The notes: a model not told the origin generated them from the letters alone. A stretch of DNA of 64,000 nt from an uncultured Bacteroidota bacterium (GCA_902622595.1 CACNQM010000004.1:62001-126000), one strand, 5' to 3'. Positions 44,242-53,641 are shown, numbered from the stretch's first letter. Made by a program: numbers and translations.

Positions 44242-45560
44242 TATCTATAATATTCTGGTTTATAGGGTCCGTTTACTTTAACACCGATATATTTCGCTTG
44301 ATCATCTGATAATTCTTCAAGTTCTACACCAAGTTTGTCTAAATGAAGTTTTGCAACCATTTCATCTAAGTTCTTTGGAAGCATATAAACTTTGTTATCA
44401 TAGTTTTTAGAGTTATTCCATAACTCAATTTGAGCAAGAACTTGGTTTGTAAATGAATTACTCATTACAAAGCTTGGATGACCTGTTGCACATCCTAAAT
44501 TCACCAGTCTTCCCTCTGCTAATATTATTATTTCTTTTTCTTTATTAATTCTGTAAGAATCAACTTGAGGTTTAATTGTTGTTTTCTGACTTCCAAAGTT
44601 AGATTCAAGCCAATCCATATCTATCTCATTATCAAAATGACCTATATTACATACTATAGTTTTATCCTTCATCATCATAAATGAACTTTGATTAACGATA
44701 TCTTTATTTCCAGTAGCTGTAACAACAATATCTGCTTTTGAAACTACATTTTCTAGTTTTTTAACCTCAAACCCGTCCATTGATGCCTGAAGTGCACAAA
44801 TCGGATCAATCTCAGTTACAGTAACAATAGAGCCAGCTCCTCTGAAAGATGCAGCTGTACCTTTACCCACATCTCCATATCCACAAACAACAACTCTTTT
44901 ACCTGCAAGCATAATATCAGTTGCTCTTCTAACAGCATCAACAGCACTTTCTTTACATCCATACTTGTTATCAAATTTAGATTTAGTTACAGAATCATTT
45001 ACATTTATAGCAGGCATAGGAAGTGTACCATTTTTCATCCTATCATATAATCTATGGACACCAGTAGTAGTTTCTTCTGAAAGTCCTTTTATACCGAAAA
45101 CGAGTTCTGGATAATCATCTAAAACCATATTTGTTAAGTCACCACCATCATCTAATATCATGTTTAGTGGTTTTTTTTCTTCTCCAAAGAATAATGTTTG
45201 TTCTATACACCAATTAAACTCTTTTTCATTCATTCCTTTCCATGCATATACTTGAATTCCATTAGATGCAACTGCAGCAGCAGCATGGTCTTGAGTTGAG
45301 AAAATATTACATGAACTCCATGTTACTTCAGCTCCTAAGTCAACAAGTGTTTCAATTAGAACAGCTGTTTGGATTGTCATGTGAAGACACCCTGCGATTC
45401 TTGCATCTTTAAGTGGTTTATCTTTTTTAAATTTTTCTCTCAAAGCCATTAAACCAGGCATTTCAGCTTCAGCAAGCTTAATCTCTTTTCTACCCCATTC
45501 TGCTAGCGAAATATCTTTAACTTTGTAAGCGGTATATTTATTATCAGTCTTGTTTTTCAT
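44238..45560 (-). CDS. ahcY: S-adenosylhomocysteine hydrolase
   Basis: A 440-aa NAD-dependent enzyme that splits SAH into adenosine and homocysteine, pulling methylation reactions forward. Motifs: [61 protein letters not shown] (NAD loop) and the C-terminal [10 protein letters not shown]. Length and the KPxxYRY end are normal. A TTTG-N20-TACTTTTG promoter lies immediately upstream. Confidence 0.98.
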   Translation of the reverse strand: MKNKTDNKYTAYKVKDISLAEWGRKEIKLAEAEMPGLMALREKFKKDKPLKDARIAGCLHMTIQTAVLIETLVDLGAEVTWSSCNIFSTQDHAAAAVASNGIQVYAWKGMNEKEFNWCIEQTLFFGEEKKPLNMILDDGGDLTNMVLDDYPELVFGIKGLSEETTTGVHRLYDRMKNGTLPMPAINVNDSVTKSKFDNKYGCKESAVDAVRRATDIMLAGKRVVVCGYGDVGKGTAASFRGAGSIVTVTEIDPICALQASMDGFEVKKLENVVSKADIVVTATGNKDIVNQSSFMMMKDKTIVCNIGHFDNEIDMDWLESNFGSQKTTIKPQVDSYRINKEKEIIILAEGRLVNLGCATGHPSFVMSNSFTNQVLAQIELWNNSKNYDNKVYMLPKNLDEMVAKLHLDKLGVELEELSDDQAKYIGVKVNGPYKPEYYRY

Positions 45561-45572
45561 GTGTATATTTAT

Positions 45573-45586
45573 GTTACAAAAGTAAC
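45573..45586. promoter_or_regulatory. Inverted repeat overlapping the ahcY -7 element
   Basis: GTTAC-AAAA-GTAAC is a perfect 5-bp inverted repeat with a 4-bp centre. It covers the -7 element of ahcY and lies between two divergent genes, so it could be an operator; this is only a positional inference. Confidence 0.35.
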
Positions 45587-45608
45587 TTTATTAATCAATT
45601 TAATCAAA
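45577..45608 (-). promoter_or_regulatory. Promoter of ahcY (TTTG-N20-TACTTTTG)
   Basis: On the minus strand, TTTG (45608-45605) and TACTTTTG (45584-45577) match the -33/-7 consensus with a 20-bp spacer. The -33 element touches the ATG of the divergent phosphopantetheinyl transferase gene. Confidence 0.75.
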
Positions 45609-46222
45609 TGCCATTTCTTAAAGAATTTATAATAAATCCTAACACAAAAATTAAGTTATGGAAGCTTAATTTAGGTGAACTTGATTATTATGAATTAGAT
45701 GAGTATGATAGTAATCTTATAAAGGCAAAGAAAAATCAACTAGTTAGAGAACAATTTTTAGCCGTTAGAAAAATCTTACATCTTGAGAATCCCTGTTATA
45801 AAATTAGATATGATGAGTCAGGGAAACCCTCTATTAATTCAGATTTAAATATATCTATATCACATTCAAAATTTATGGCAGCAATTGTTTTTTCAGAAAA
45901 TAACAAAGCAGGAATTGATATTGAACATAAAGAAAATAAAATAATTAATATTCAGAATAAGTTTTTAAACGATTCTGAAAAACTTGAAAATGAACATCAA
46001 TCAAATGTTGACTATTTAACAATGATTTGGACTGCAAAAGAATCAATCTATAAAGCAATTGGAATCAAAGGTGTTTCTTTCTCTGATAATATTATAATAA
46101 AAGACATAAATAAAAATAAAGGTTACGGATATTATATCAATGGAAAAGAAAAACATAAATTCGACTTGATATTTTTTTCAATCGAAGATTATATAATTTG
46201 TTATGCTCAATCTAATAATTAA
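45608..46222 (+). CDS. 4'-phosphopantetheinyl transferase, Sfp/AcpT-like
   Basis: A 204-aa enzyme that attaches phosphopantetheine to carrier proteins. The Sfp signature is clear: GKPSINSDLNISISHS, AGIDIEHKEN (Mg2+-binding Asp-Glu) and IWTAKESIYKAIG. The ATG at 45608 is 47 bp from the divergent ahcY start, and the gene leads a run with pnuC and the NadR-like kinase. Confidence 0.88.
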   Translation: MPFLKEFIINPNTKIKLWKLNLGELDYYELDEYDSNLIKAKKNQLVREQFLAVRKILHLENPCYKIRYDESGKPSINSDLNISISHSKFMAAIVFSENNKAGIDIEHKENKIINIQNKFLNDSEKLENEHQSNVDYLTMIWTAKESIYKAIGIKGVSFSDNIIIKDINKNKGYGYYINGKEKHKFDLIFFSIEDYIICYAQSNN

Positions 46223-46224
46223 TC

Positions 46225-46854
46225 ATGAACGAAATAATTGATTTTCTGTTTTCTCAGTATTCAACTTATTCTGACATATTTATTTTTCTTGAAAGTTTTG
46301 CAGTCGGAATGAATATTCTTAGTGTTATTTATGCAAAACAAAATAATATTTTAGTATATCCAACAGGGCTTATTGGAACTGGAATATTCGTCTATATACT
46401 TTTTAATTTCTCTCTTTTAGGAGATATGATAATAAATGGATACTTTTTTTTCATGTCGATTTATGGGTGGTATTATTGGTCAAGAAAAAAAGATGATGTA
46501 TTTGTAAATAATGTTTCTAGACTTGAAAAAAAAGAATATACACAATTAATATTATTGGCTTTAGTAAGTCTAATCTTCATTTATTTTGTGTATGAGCAAT
46601 TTGATAAATGGAACAGTTGGACAGCATATGTCGATAATATAACCACTGCAATATTTTTTGTAGCAATGTGGTTAATGGCTAGAAGGAAAATTGAAAGTTG
46701 GATATTTTGGATTATTGGAGATTTAATTACAGTTCCACTTTATTTCTATAAAGGTTTAACGATTTCTTCACTTCAGTATATTATTTTTACAGTTTTAGCG
46801 ATATTAGGCTACATATCATGGAAAAAGATATTACTCAAAACGAATCAACAATAA
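46225..46854 (+). CDS. PnuC-family vitamin precursor transporter (PnuT candidate)
   Basis: A 209-aa membrane protein with about seven helices and PnuC features: AVGMNILSVIYAKQNN, YPTGLIGTGIFVYIL, DMIINGYFFFMSIYGWYYW and a WIIGDLITVPLYFYKGL end. PnuC proteins import nicotinamide riboside, while related PnuT proteins in Bacteroidota import thiamin. The next gene is a NadR-like kinase and the next transcription unit is a TPP-riboswitch TonB receptor, so thiamin is a serious alternative substrate. Confidence 0.88.
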   Translation: MNEIIDFLFSQYSTYSDIFIFLESFAVGMNILSVIYAKQNNILVYPTGLIGTGIFVYILFNFSLLGDMIINGYFFFMSIYGWYYWSRKKDDVFVNNVSRLEKKEYTQLILLALVSLIFIYFVYEQFDKWNSWTAYVDNITTAIFFVAMWLMARRKIESWIFWIIGDLITVPLYFYKGLTISSLQYIIFTVLAILGYISWKKILLKTNQQ

Positions 46855-47378
46855 AGAAGATTGTTATTTGTGGTCCTGAATCAACAGGCAAATCAACATT
46901 GACAAAAGAACTTGCCTCTTATTTTAAGACTAATTATGTAAGTGAATATGCGAGAGACTATCTTCAAAGTAAATGGGATAATAAAAAAGAAGTGTGTAAT
47001 AAAGATGACCTAATAAAGATTGCAATGGGTCAAGTTGAACGCGAAAATGCGAACATTTTTAATTCTAACAAATTAATATTTTGTGATACGAATATTTTAA
47101 CGACTATTGCCTGGTCAAAAACTCATTATGATGGATTCTGTGATCCATGGCTTCTCAGACAATCAAAATTATTAAAGTATGACTATTATTTAATTTTAAA
47201 TATTGATACGCCTTGGATAAAAGATGACCTTCGAGATAGGCCAGATGAAAGATTAGAAATGTTTAAAGCACATAAATTAGAACTTGATACATTAAATGTT
47301 AGGTTTGATATAATTACTGGCCAAAACTTTAACAAAAGATTTAATACTGCTGTTGATTTAATAAATAAAAATCTTTAA
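46818..47378 (+). CDS. NadR-like P-loop kinase (ribosylnicotinamide or thiamin kinase type)
   Basis: A 186-aa P-loop ATPase with Walker A GPESTGKST, YVSEYARDYL and CDTNILTTIAWSK, matching the C-terminal kinase domain of NadR. It should phosphorylate the vitamin brought in by the PnuC-type transporter and so trap it in the cell. There is no NMN adenylyltransferase domain. The gene overlaps pnuC by 37 bp. Confidence 0.85.
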   Translation: MEKDITQNESTIKKIVICGPESTGKSTLTKELASYFKTNYVSEYARDYLQSKWDNKKEVCNKDDLIKIAMGQVERENANIFNSNKLIFCDTNILTTIAWSKTHYDGFCDPWLLRQSKLLKYDYYLILNIDTPWIKDDLRDRPDERLEMFKAHKLELDTLNVRFDIITGQNFNKRFNTAVDLINKNL

Positions 47379-47385
47379 TTTTGAG

Positions 47386-47460
47386 ATGAATTGGGGTGCT
47401 TAAACTAAGCTGAGAATAAACCCATAGAACTTAGACAGGTAATACTGTGAAAGGAATTTA
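47386..47460 (+). promoter_or_regulatory. TPP riboswitch (THI box)
   Basis: The conserved THI-box segments are present in order: GGGGTGCT, CTGAGA, ACCC, GAACTTAGACAGGTAATACTG, GAAAGGAA. They match the TPP aptamer, with P1 formed by GAATT (47388-47392) and AATTT (47455-47459). The AAGGAA at the 3' end is also the Shine-Dalgarno-like site 8 bp before the ATG at 47463, suggesting that TPP binding hides the ribosome site. No terminator hairpin lies between aptamer and gene. Confidence 0.93.
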
Positions 47461-47462
47461 TT

Positions 47463-49622
47463 ATGAAAAAATACTTACAATTTGTACTACTTGTTAGTGC
47501 ACCCATCTTAGCCCAAGATGTTAATAATTCAAAAAACCTTGACTCTCTAACAAGTATCCAAAACCTAGAAGAAGTTACTGTTAGCGCTATAAAAGCAAAA
47601 AATGATACTCCTGTATCATTTGTAAACTTGTCCAAAGAAAATATTGAAAAAACTAATTTAGCTCAAGATATTCCAATTCTGCTTAAGAATACCCCTTCAG
47701 TAGTTACTCACTCAGATGCTGGTGCAGGGATTGGCTACTCATCTATTAGAATTAGAGGATCCGACCAAACTAGAGTTAATGTTACTATCAATGGAATTCC
47801 ATATAATGACTCTGAATCGATGCAAGTTTATTGGGTTGACTTACCTGACTTTGCCTCGTCTATTGAAAATATTCAAATTCAAAGAGGGGTTGGTACCTCA
47901 ACTAATGGACCAGGCGCATTTGGTGGAAGTATAAATATTCAGACTAATTCAGCATCAGAAAACCCTTTTTTTGAGATAAATAATACATTAGGAAGTTTTG
48001 GAACTGTAAAAAATTCGGTAGGATTCTCAACAGGTTTTATTAATAATTTTGAATTATCTGGGAGAGTTTCTAGAATTAAATCTGATGGTTACATTGATCG
48101 ATCTGGCTCAAACCTACGTTCTTACTTTCTACAAGGAGTTTACAGAGATGAAAACACTTTAATAAAAATCTTGAATTTTGCAGGTCATGAAATTACTGAC
48201 CAGGCCTGGTATGGAGTTGACTCATCAACATTAGAAACAAATAGAAAATATAATATGGCTGGTGAATACTATGATGAGTTTGGCAATACATTATATTACG
48301 AAGACCAAGTAGATAATTACAAACAGAATCATCTTCAAATTCATTGGAATCAGATTTATCAAAATGGATGGAATTCAAACTTTGGTATTCATTTCACAAA
48401 TGGAAAAGGTTTTTTCGAGAACTATAACCTTGGATATGGATCATCAGATTACATTGACAGAAGATGGTTAGACAATGATTTTTATGGCATTTTATACAGT
48501 CTAAATAAAAGAACAGAGGACTTTAATGCAAATATTGGAGGCTCATTAAATAATTATAACGGTCTACACTATGGAGAGTATCTATGGTATGATCAAATAA
48601 ATTCTACAGTTAATCAATATGATTTTAAAGAAAATTTTTATGATGATTTTGGTGATAAAGGAGAGTTTAACATTTATGCAAAAATAGATTATTACATTAC
48701 GGACAAACTAACACTTTATGGAGACTTACAATTTAGAAATATTAAATATGAGGCAGGTATTTCTGCTAATTCAACTTTAACTGGTTACATAGAAGATGGA
48801 TTTGAAAATCTTGATAAGTCTTTTAATTTTTTCAATCCAAAATTTGGACTATTCTATGATTTAAATGATAATAACAATCTTTTTTTCTCATTTGCTAGAG
48901 CTCATAGAGAGCCAACACGAACTGATTATGCTAATGGGAATCCAAATGAAGAAAAATTGGATGATTTCGAATTAGGTTGGAAGTTAAATTCAAATAATTT
49001 GGCTTTATCTCTAAATGCATTTTATATGATTTATGAAGATCAGCTTGTATTAACTGGTCAACGTGATATAAATGGGTATGAAATTAGAAGAAATATTGGT
49101 GAGTCATATAGAGTTGGAATAGAGTTTGATAGTAGTATCAAGCTAAATAACAAATTAAATATTGAAACAAATTTCTCTCTTAGTGAAAATAAGAATAAGA
49201 ATTTTTATTCAACATTTGATGGAAATCTGAAAAATTTTGGGAACACTGATTTAGCTTACTCACCTAATTTAATTGTTAACAACATTTTAAACTTCAATCC
49301 AAATAAAAAAGTGTTAATTTCATTGCGATCAAAATATGTAAGTGAACAATTTTTTGCTCAAACCAACTCACCAATCTCTAAACTAGAATCATTTTTTATA
49401 AATGATATAAATTTTGTTCATGATATAGATTTACCAAATATATCAGATGATATAAAGTTTAAAGTTTTGGTCAATAATTTATTTGATTATAAATACTCTG
49501 CATATGGTGGTTATTATTCATATGATATTCAAGAAGACGATCAAATAAAAACCTATGAAGGAACCTATTATTATCCTCAATCAGGGATAAATATCCTTGT
49601 AGGCTTGGACGTTAAGTTTTAA
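47463..49622 (+). CDS. TonB-dependent receptor under TPP control (probable thiamin receptor)
   Basis: A 719-aa outer-membrane receptor: signal peptide ending ILAQ, TonB-box-like LEEVTVSAIKA, plug domain (TPSVVTHSDAGAGIGYSS, RIRGSDQTRVNVTING, RGVGTSTNGPGAFGGSI) and a barrel ending in Phe (NILVGLDVKF). The TPP riboswitch directly before it shows that it responds to thiamin status, so uptake of thiamin or a thiamin precursor is the best inference. It is followed by a terminator. Confidence 0.9.
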   Translation: MKKYLQFVLLVSAPILAQDVNNSKNLDSLTSIQNLEEVTVSAIKAKNDTPVSFVNLSKENIEKTNLAQDIPILLKNTPSVVTHSDAGAGIGYSSIRIRGSDQTRVNVTINGIPYNDSESMQVYWVDLPDFASSIENIQIQRGVGTSTNGPGAFGGSINIQTNSASENPFFEINNTLGSFGTVKNSVGFSTGFINNFELSGRVSRIKSDGYIDRSGSNLRSYFLQGVYRDENTLIKILNFAGHEITDQAWYGVDSSTLETNRKYNMAGEYYDEFGNTLYYEDQVDNYKQNHLQIHWNQIYQNGWNSNFGIHFTNGKGFFENYNLGYGSSDYIDRRWLDNDFYGILYSLNKRTEDFNANIGGSLNNYNGLHYGEYLWYDQINSTVNQYDFKENFYDDFGDKGEFNIYAKIDYYITDKLTLYGDLQFRNIKYEAGISANSTLTGYIEDGFENLDKSFNFFNPKFGLFYDLNDNNNLFFSFARAHREPTRTDYANGNPNEEKLDDFELGWKLNSNNLALSLNAFYMIYEDQLVLTGQRDINGYEIRRNIGESYRVGIEFDSSIKLNNKLNIETNFSLSENKNKNFYSTFDGNLKNFGNTDLAYSPNLIVNNILNFNPNKKVLISLRSKYVSEQFFAQTNSPISKLESFFINDINFVHDIDLPNISDDIKFKVLVNNLFDYKYSAYGGYYSYDIQEDDQIKTYEGTYYYPQSGINILVGLDVKF

Positions 49623-49649
49623 TTAAATATTTTGTAAATTAGTTATAAT

Positions 49650-49675
49650 AATCCCCTATTAAAGGGGATTTTTTT
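49650..49675 (+). terminator. Rho-independent terminator after the thiamin-type receptor
   Basis: AATCCCCT (49650-49657) pairs with AGGGGATT (49663-49670) around the loop ATTAA, followed by TTTTT. It separates the receptor from greA, whose ATG is only 10 bp after the T-run. Confidence 0.9.
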
Positions 49676-49684
49676 GCATTGAAT

Positions 49685-50158
49685 ATGGGGAATATTTCAT
49701 ATTATACTGAAAAAGGCTTGAAGGAGTTAAGAGATAAATTAGCACAGCTTAAAGATGTGGAGAGACCTAGAGCATCCCAAGCAATTGCTGAGGCAAGAGA
49801 TAAGGGAGATTTAAGTGAAAATGCAGAATATGATGCTGCAAAAGAGGCTCAAGGCATGCTTGAATTAGAGATTTCAAAACTTGAAGAAACTCTCTCAAAT
49901 GCTAGAATTATTGATGAGTCTAAATTAGACTCTTCAAAAGTACTCGTTCATTCAATAGTAAAGATTAAGAACTTAACAAATTCAGCTGTTATGGAATATA
50001 AGCTCGTTGCACAAAGCGAGGCAAACCTTGCTAAAGGAAAAATATCTGTTGATTCTCCAATTGGTAAAGGACTTCTAGGTAAAAAGACAGGTGATTCTGT
50101 AGAGATAGAGATACCTAGTGGGAATGTTAAGTTTGAGATTCTAGAAATTTCAAGATAA
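49685..50158 (+). CDS. greA: Transcription elongation factor GreA
   Basis: A 157-aa factor that rescues backtracked RNA polymerase. The N-terminal coiled coil begins MGNISYYTEKGLKELRDKL, with the acidic-tip region RDKGDLSENAEYDAAKEAQG, and the C-terminal FKBP-like domain ends SPIGKGLLGKKTGDSVEI. The ATG at 49685 is preferred to an in-frame TTG at 49679, which lies against the terminator. It overlaps the HIT gene by 1 bp. Confidence 0.97.
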   Translation: MGNISYYTEKGLKELRDKLAQLKDVERPRASQAIAEARDKGDLSENAEYDAAKEAQGMLELEISKLEETLSNARIIDESKLDSSKVLVHSIVKIKNLTNSAVMEYKLVAQSEANLAKGKISVDSPIGKGLLGKKTGDSVEIEIPSGNVKFEILEISR

Positions 50159-50547
50159 TGGCATCAATTTTTTCAAAAATAATATCGGGTGAGATACCAT
50201 CATTTAAAATCTACGAAGATGAAAACTTTCTTGCGTTTTTGGATATAAATCCAAACACTTTAGGTCATACATTGTGTATACCCAAAAAAGAGGTAGATCA
50301 GATATTTGATTTGGATGATAAAACTTTGTCTGAACTTGTTATTTTTTCCAAAAAAATTGCTAACGCAATAAAAAAAGCTGTAGTTTGCGAAAGAGTTGGA
50401 ATGAGTGTTATTGGACTAGAGGTTCCTCATGTACATGTTCATCTTATCCCAATTAATAATATGAATGATATGTCTTTTGATTCTAAAGTTAACATGACAG
50501 AGAATCAATTTATTGAAACAATGAACAAAATAAAATCTTATATATAA
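50158..50547 (+). CDS. HIT-family purine nucleotide phosphoramidase/hydrolase
   Basis: A 129-aa histidine-triad protein: SIFSKIISGEIPSFKIYED, LAFLDINPNTLGHTL and the catalytic HVHVHLIPI triad. It hydrolyses nucleotide conjugates such as AMP-lysine. It overlaps greA and the DUF3127 gene by 1 bp each, forming a three-gene unit. Confidence 0.95.
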   Translation: MASIFSKIISGEIPSFKIYEDENFLAFLDINPNTLGHTLCIPKKEVDQIFDLDDKTLSELVIFSKKIANAIKKAVVCERVGMSVIGLEVPHVHVHLIPINNMNDMSFDSKVNMTENQFIETMNKIKSYI

Positions 50548-50915
50548 TGGAATTACTAGGAAAAATAAAACTTATTGGAGATATAAAAACATACGGAGAC
50601 AACGGTTTCCGTAAAAGAGAATTAGTCCTGACAACTGAGGATCAATACCCTCAACATATATTGATTGAATTTGTTCAAAATAATTGTGAACTTCTAGATA
50701 ACTTCAATATAGGTCAAACTGTAAGAATAGGAATTAACATTAGAGGGAGAGAATGGGAAAGTCCTGATCAAGGAATAAAATATTTCAATTCCATTCAAGG
50801 ATGGAGAATAGAGTCACTAGATGATCAAGTTATGGATTCAGCCCCTGCTGATCTGCCTATGGAGCCTGATACAGATTCACCAAGTGATTTGACAGAGGAT
50901 GATCTACCTTTTTAA
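50547..50915 (+). CDS. DUF3127 protein with SSB-like acidic tail
   Basis: A 122-aa protein of the DUF3127 type (MELLGKIKLIGDIKTYG, GFRKRELVLTTEDQYPQHI, GIKYFNSIQGWRIE), predicted to be a small OB-fold domain. The C-terminus is an acidic linker ending TEDDLPF, closely resembling the DDIPF tip through which SSB recruits replication and repair proteins. A nucleic-acid or partner-recruiting role is inferred from that tail and fold; the family remains uncharacterised as far as I know. Confidence 0.8.
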   Translation: MELLGKIKLIGDIKTYGDNGFRKRELVLTTEDQYPQHILIEFVQNNCELLDNFNIGQTVRIGINIRGREWESPDQGIKYFNSIQGWRIESLDDQVMDSAPADLPMEPDTDSPSDLTEDDLPF

Positions 50916-52745
50916 TTAATCAAGATTCAATAAACAGTCATTACAAGTTAATAACGCTTTTGGTTCTTGAATTCCTATTAACGTTTCATATAGTTTTGCT
51001 ATACCGTTGAGTGTTGATAACACTTTAGTGTCTCTAATAGACACATCAAAATTTTCAATTAATTCTTCGAGAATTAATGCCTCAGGTGATGGTGATTCAC
51101 TGTAATACTTAATTTTATAATCTTCTAACTCTGATATTTTGGCTGCATACGTAATGGCATCATTAATTCCACCAATCTCATCCACTAAACCAATTTCTTT
51201 AGCACTTTTTGCAATCCAGACTCTACCACCTGCAATCTTTATTATGTCCTCATATGATTGAGATCTTGACTCAGCTACAAAGTTGACAAATCGATCGTAT
51301 ACATCAGCACCCCAGCTTTCAAAAATTTTATCTAAATTATCATCAATGGCTTGAGTAGGATCCCAGCCTGCGTACTTTGAGGTAAACACTCCGTCAAAAT
51401 TTACTCCAATGTAATCCATAGCATTTTCAAATGTTGGAATGGCAATTGCAACTCCAATGGAGCCAGTAACTGTTGTGGGTTCAGCAAAAATATAATCAGC
51501 TGGAGTTGAGATGTATACTCCTCCAGATGCTGCATAGTCCCCCATAGATACAATCACGTTAATTCCTTTTCTTTTAGCAGCGATTAACTCATCTCTCATC
51601 ATTTCACTGGCAATTACAGATCCACCAGGACTATTGACTCTGAAGACAATAGCTTTTGTATTTTCATCTTCATGAGCTGATCTTATTTGATTTACTATAC
51701 CATTAGCTCCAGCAACTCCTTGCATGATTTCTCCTTCCATGATTACTCCTTCAACAGTTATTACAGCTATTTGATTATCACTATTAGAATAATCTTTATT
51801 TATTTGCTTCTTATAGTCATTATAAGAAATAGTTTTATAAGTTTCCGTTTCAGCTTCTTCATCTAAACCAAATTCTTCAATCATATACTTACGAAATTCA
51901 GGAAATGATTTTGTACCATCAATAATATTTTTTTCTAAAGCATAGGCAATATTTCCAATTTCAGCCTCTCCAAAAAATCCGATGTATTCATCTGCAAAAG
52001 ATTGCAAATCATTTATTTCAATACCACGCCCCTGTGCCATAAGGAATTTCATTTCATCCCAAATAGGATTGAGCAGATTTTCTCTTTGCATCTTGTCATT
52101 TTCTGACATGTTAGTTCTTGTATTTGACTCAACTGCAGATTTGAAATCACCTTGAGAATAATTGTGAAAATTGATTTTTAAATTTTCATAAAGCTCCTTT
52201 TGATAAGCACGAACTCCCCCTATACCTCTAATGCTTATACTCCCAACAGGATGTAGCCAGATCTCAGATGCTTGAGAAGCCATGAGATAGGAAGTAGTAG
52301 ACAATCGATCATTGAAAGCAATTACCCTTTTACCTGAATCACGAAGTGACTTCAACTCTTTTGCAATATTTATCGCTGTGGTTGGTCCAGCAAAGCTTGT
52401 GGATGAGAAATCAACAAGCACAGCAGGAATATCTTCATCTTGGCCTGCAGCTCTTATTAATTGAATAAGATCTCTTGTTTGAATTTGTTCAGTTGAGGAT
52501 CCTGTAGCAATTTCAAGCAGAAAATCTGAACTAAACACTTCTTGGTCAACTACAGTTCCCACAGGATCAATGAATAGTACTCTGCCACTTGGATCTTTAA
52601 CTTCTGATTCTGTAGATGTTATTGGCCCAAAAATTAATATTATAAAAAAAATCAAAACGATGGCTGTAGCTATATTAAGCATTATGATTCTGGCTTTTTC
52701 CAGAAAACTATTAAGCCAAGAGAAAATAGATTTAATTTGATTCAT
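50916..52745 (-). CDS. sppA: Signal peptide peptidase SppA (67K type)
   Basis: A 609-aa membrane protease with one N-terminal helix (residues ~20-42) and two tandem ClpP-like domains. The second domain carries the nucleophile in GDYAASGGVYIS and the NSPGGSVIASEMM block; the Lys of the dyad lies in the first domain around RVIAFNDRLS. It degrades signal peptides left in the membrane. The stop lies directly against the DUF3127 stop. Confidence 0.95.
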   Translation of the reverse strand: MNQIKSIFSWLNSFLEKARIIMLNIATAIVLIFFIILIFGPITSTESEVKDPSGRVLFIDPVGTVVDQEVFSSDFLLEIATGSSTEQIQTRDLIQLIRAAGQDEDIPAVLVDFSSTSFAGPTTAINIAKELKSLRDSGKRVIAFNDRLSTTSYLMASQASEIWLHPVGSISIRGIGGVRAYQKELYENLKINFHNYSQGDFKSAVESNTRTNMSENDKMQRENLLNPIWDEMKFLMAQGRGIEINDLQSFADEYIGFFGEAEIGNIAYALEKNIIDGTKSFPEFRKYMIEEFGLDEEAETETYKTISYNDYKKQINKDYSNSDNQIAVITVEGVIMEGEIMQGVAGANGIVNQIRSAHEDENTKAIVFRVNSPGGSVIASEMMRDELIAAKRKGINVIVSMGDYAASGGVYISTPADYIFAEPTTVTGSIGVAIAIPTFENAMDYIGVNFDGVFTSKYAGWDPTQAIDDNLDKIFESWGADVYDRFVNFVAESRSQSYEDIIKIAGGRVWIAKSAKEIGLVDEIGGINDAITYAAKISELEDYKIKYYSESPSPEALILEELIENFDVSIRDTKVLSTLNGIAKLYETLIGIQEPKALLTCNDCLLNLD

Positions 52746-52804
52746 TATTTTTCAATAAAATTAGGATAGTAGTATCTTAAATGCAAGCTTCTATTAACAA
52801 ACAA

Positions 52805-53623
52805 TTATATTCCCACTCTAGAAAAATCAGTTACTTCAACTGATTCAGAGAAACCTTTAATATATTGTAAAATACTTATTTTGCTGTCCTTTATGAATTG
52901 CTGATTAATAAGAGTGTTTTCTTTGAAAAACTTTTTAAGCTTGCCCTTAGCAATATTATCTAACATTTCCTCCGGCTTACCCTCTTGTCTAAGCTGATCT
53001 TTAGCAATTTCAATTTCTTTAGCGATGACTTCCTGGCTAACTCCATTCTCATCTATAGCAACTGGATTCATAGCAGCTATTTGCATAGATAAATCTTTAC
53101 CAACATCACTAGCATTATCAAAGTTTTCTGAAAAACCAACAATTGATGCAATTTTGTTCCCGGCATGGATGTATGATCCTACAAAGCTTGCAGATATATG
53201 CTCAAAAGAACCTATTTCAATTTTTTCACCAATAATACCTGTTTGTTCTAACAGTTTTTCTGAAACCTTCATACCTTCAAAATCAGAGTCTAAGAAAGAT
53301 TCTTTATCAGTGAAGCCTAGGGCATGATCAGATAATCTTTGAGCCAATTGAACATAATCATCATTTTTTGCAACAAAATCAGTTTCACAATTAAGAGAAA
53401 TTATAATCCCAGATGTATTATCTGAATTAACTTTAGCTAACACAACACCTTCAGATGATTCTCTATCTGCCCTGTTCGCAGCAACTTTTTGCCCTTTCTT
53501 TCGAAGTATTTCTATTGCTTTGTCAAAGTCTCCACCGGATTCTTCAAGAGCTTTTTTACAATCCATCATACCAGCTCCTGTAGCTTGTCTTAACTTATTT
53601 ACATCAGATGCAGTTATTTTCAA
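52805..53623 (-). CDS. tsf: Elongation factor Ts
   Basis: A 272-aa nucleotide-exchange factor for EF-Tu. It has the UBA-like start KLRQATGAGMMDCKKALEE, IVSLNCETDFVAKND (given as IISLNCETDFVAKND) and the dimerisation core. Order rplM-rpsI-rpsB-tsf on the minus strand is typical of Bacteroidota. An 18-bp gap separates it from rpsB. Confidence 0.98.
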   Translation of the reverse strand: MKITASDVNKLRQATGAGMMDCKKALEESGGDFDKAIEILRKKGQKVAANRADRESSEGVVLAKVNSDNTSGIIISLNCETDFVAKNDDYVQLAQRLSDHALGFTDKESFLDSDFEGMKVSEKLLEQTGIIGEKIEIGSFEHISASFVGSYIHAGNKIASIVGFSENFDNASDVGKDLSMQIAAMNPVAIDENGVSQEVIAKEIEIAKDQLRQEGKPEEMLDNIAKGKLKKFFKENTLINQQFIKDSKISILQYIKGFSESVEVTDFSRVGI

Positions 53624-53641
53624 TTTGGTAAAATTTAGAGG

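Noticed and set aside
46225-47378. Direct control of the PnuC-type transporter and kinase by the TPP riboswitch
   Set aside because: The aptamer lies downstream of both genes and faces the TonB receptor, so it cannot act on them in cis.
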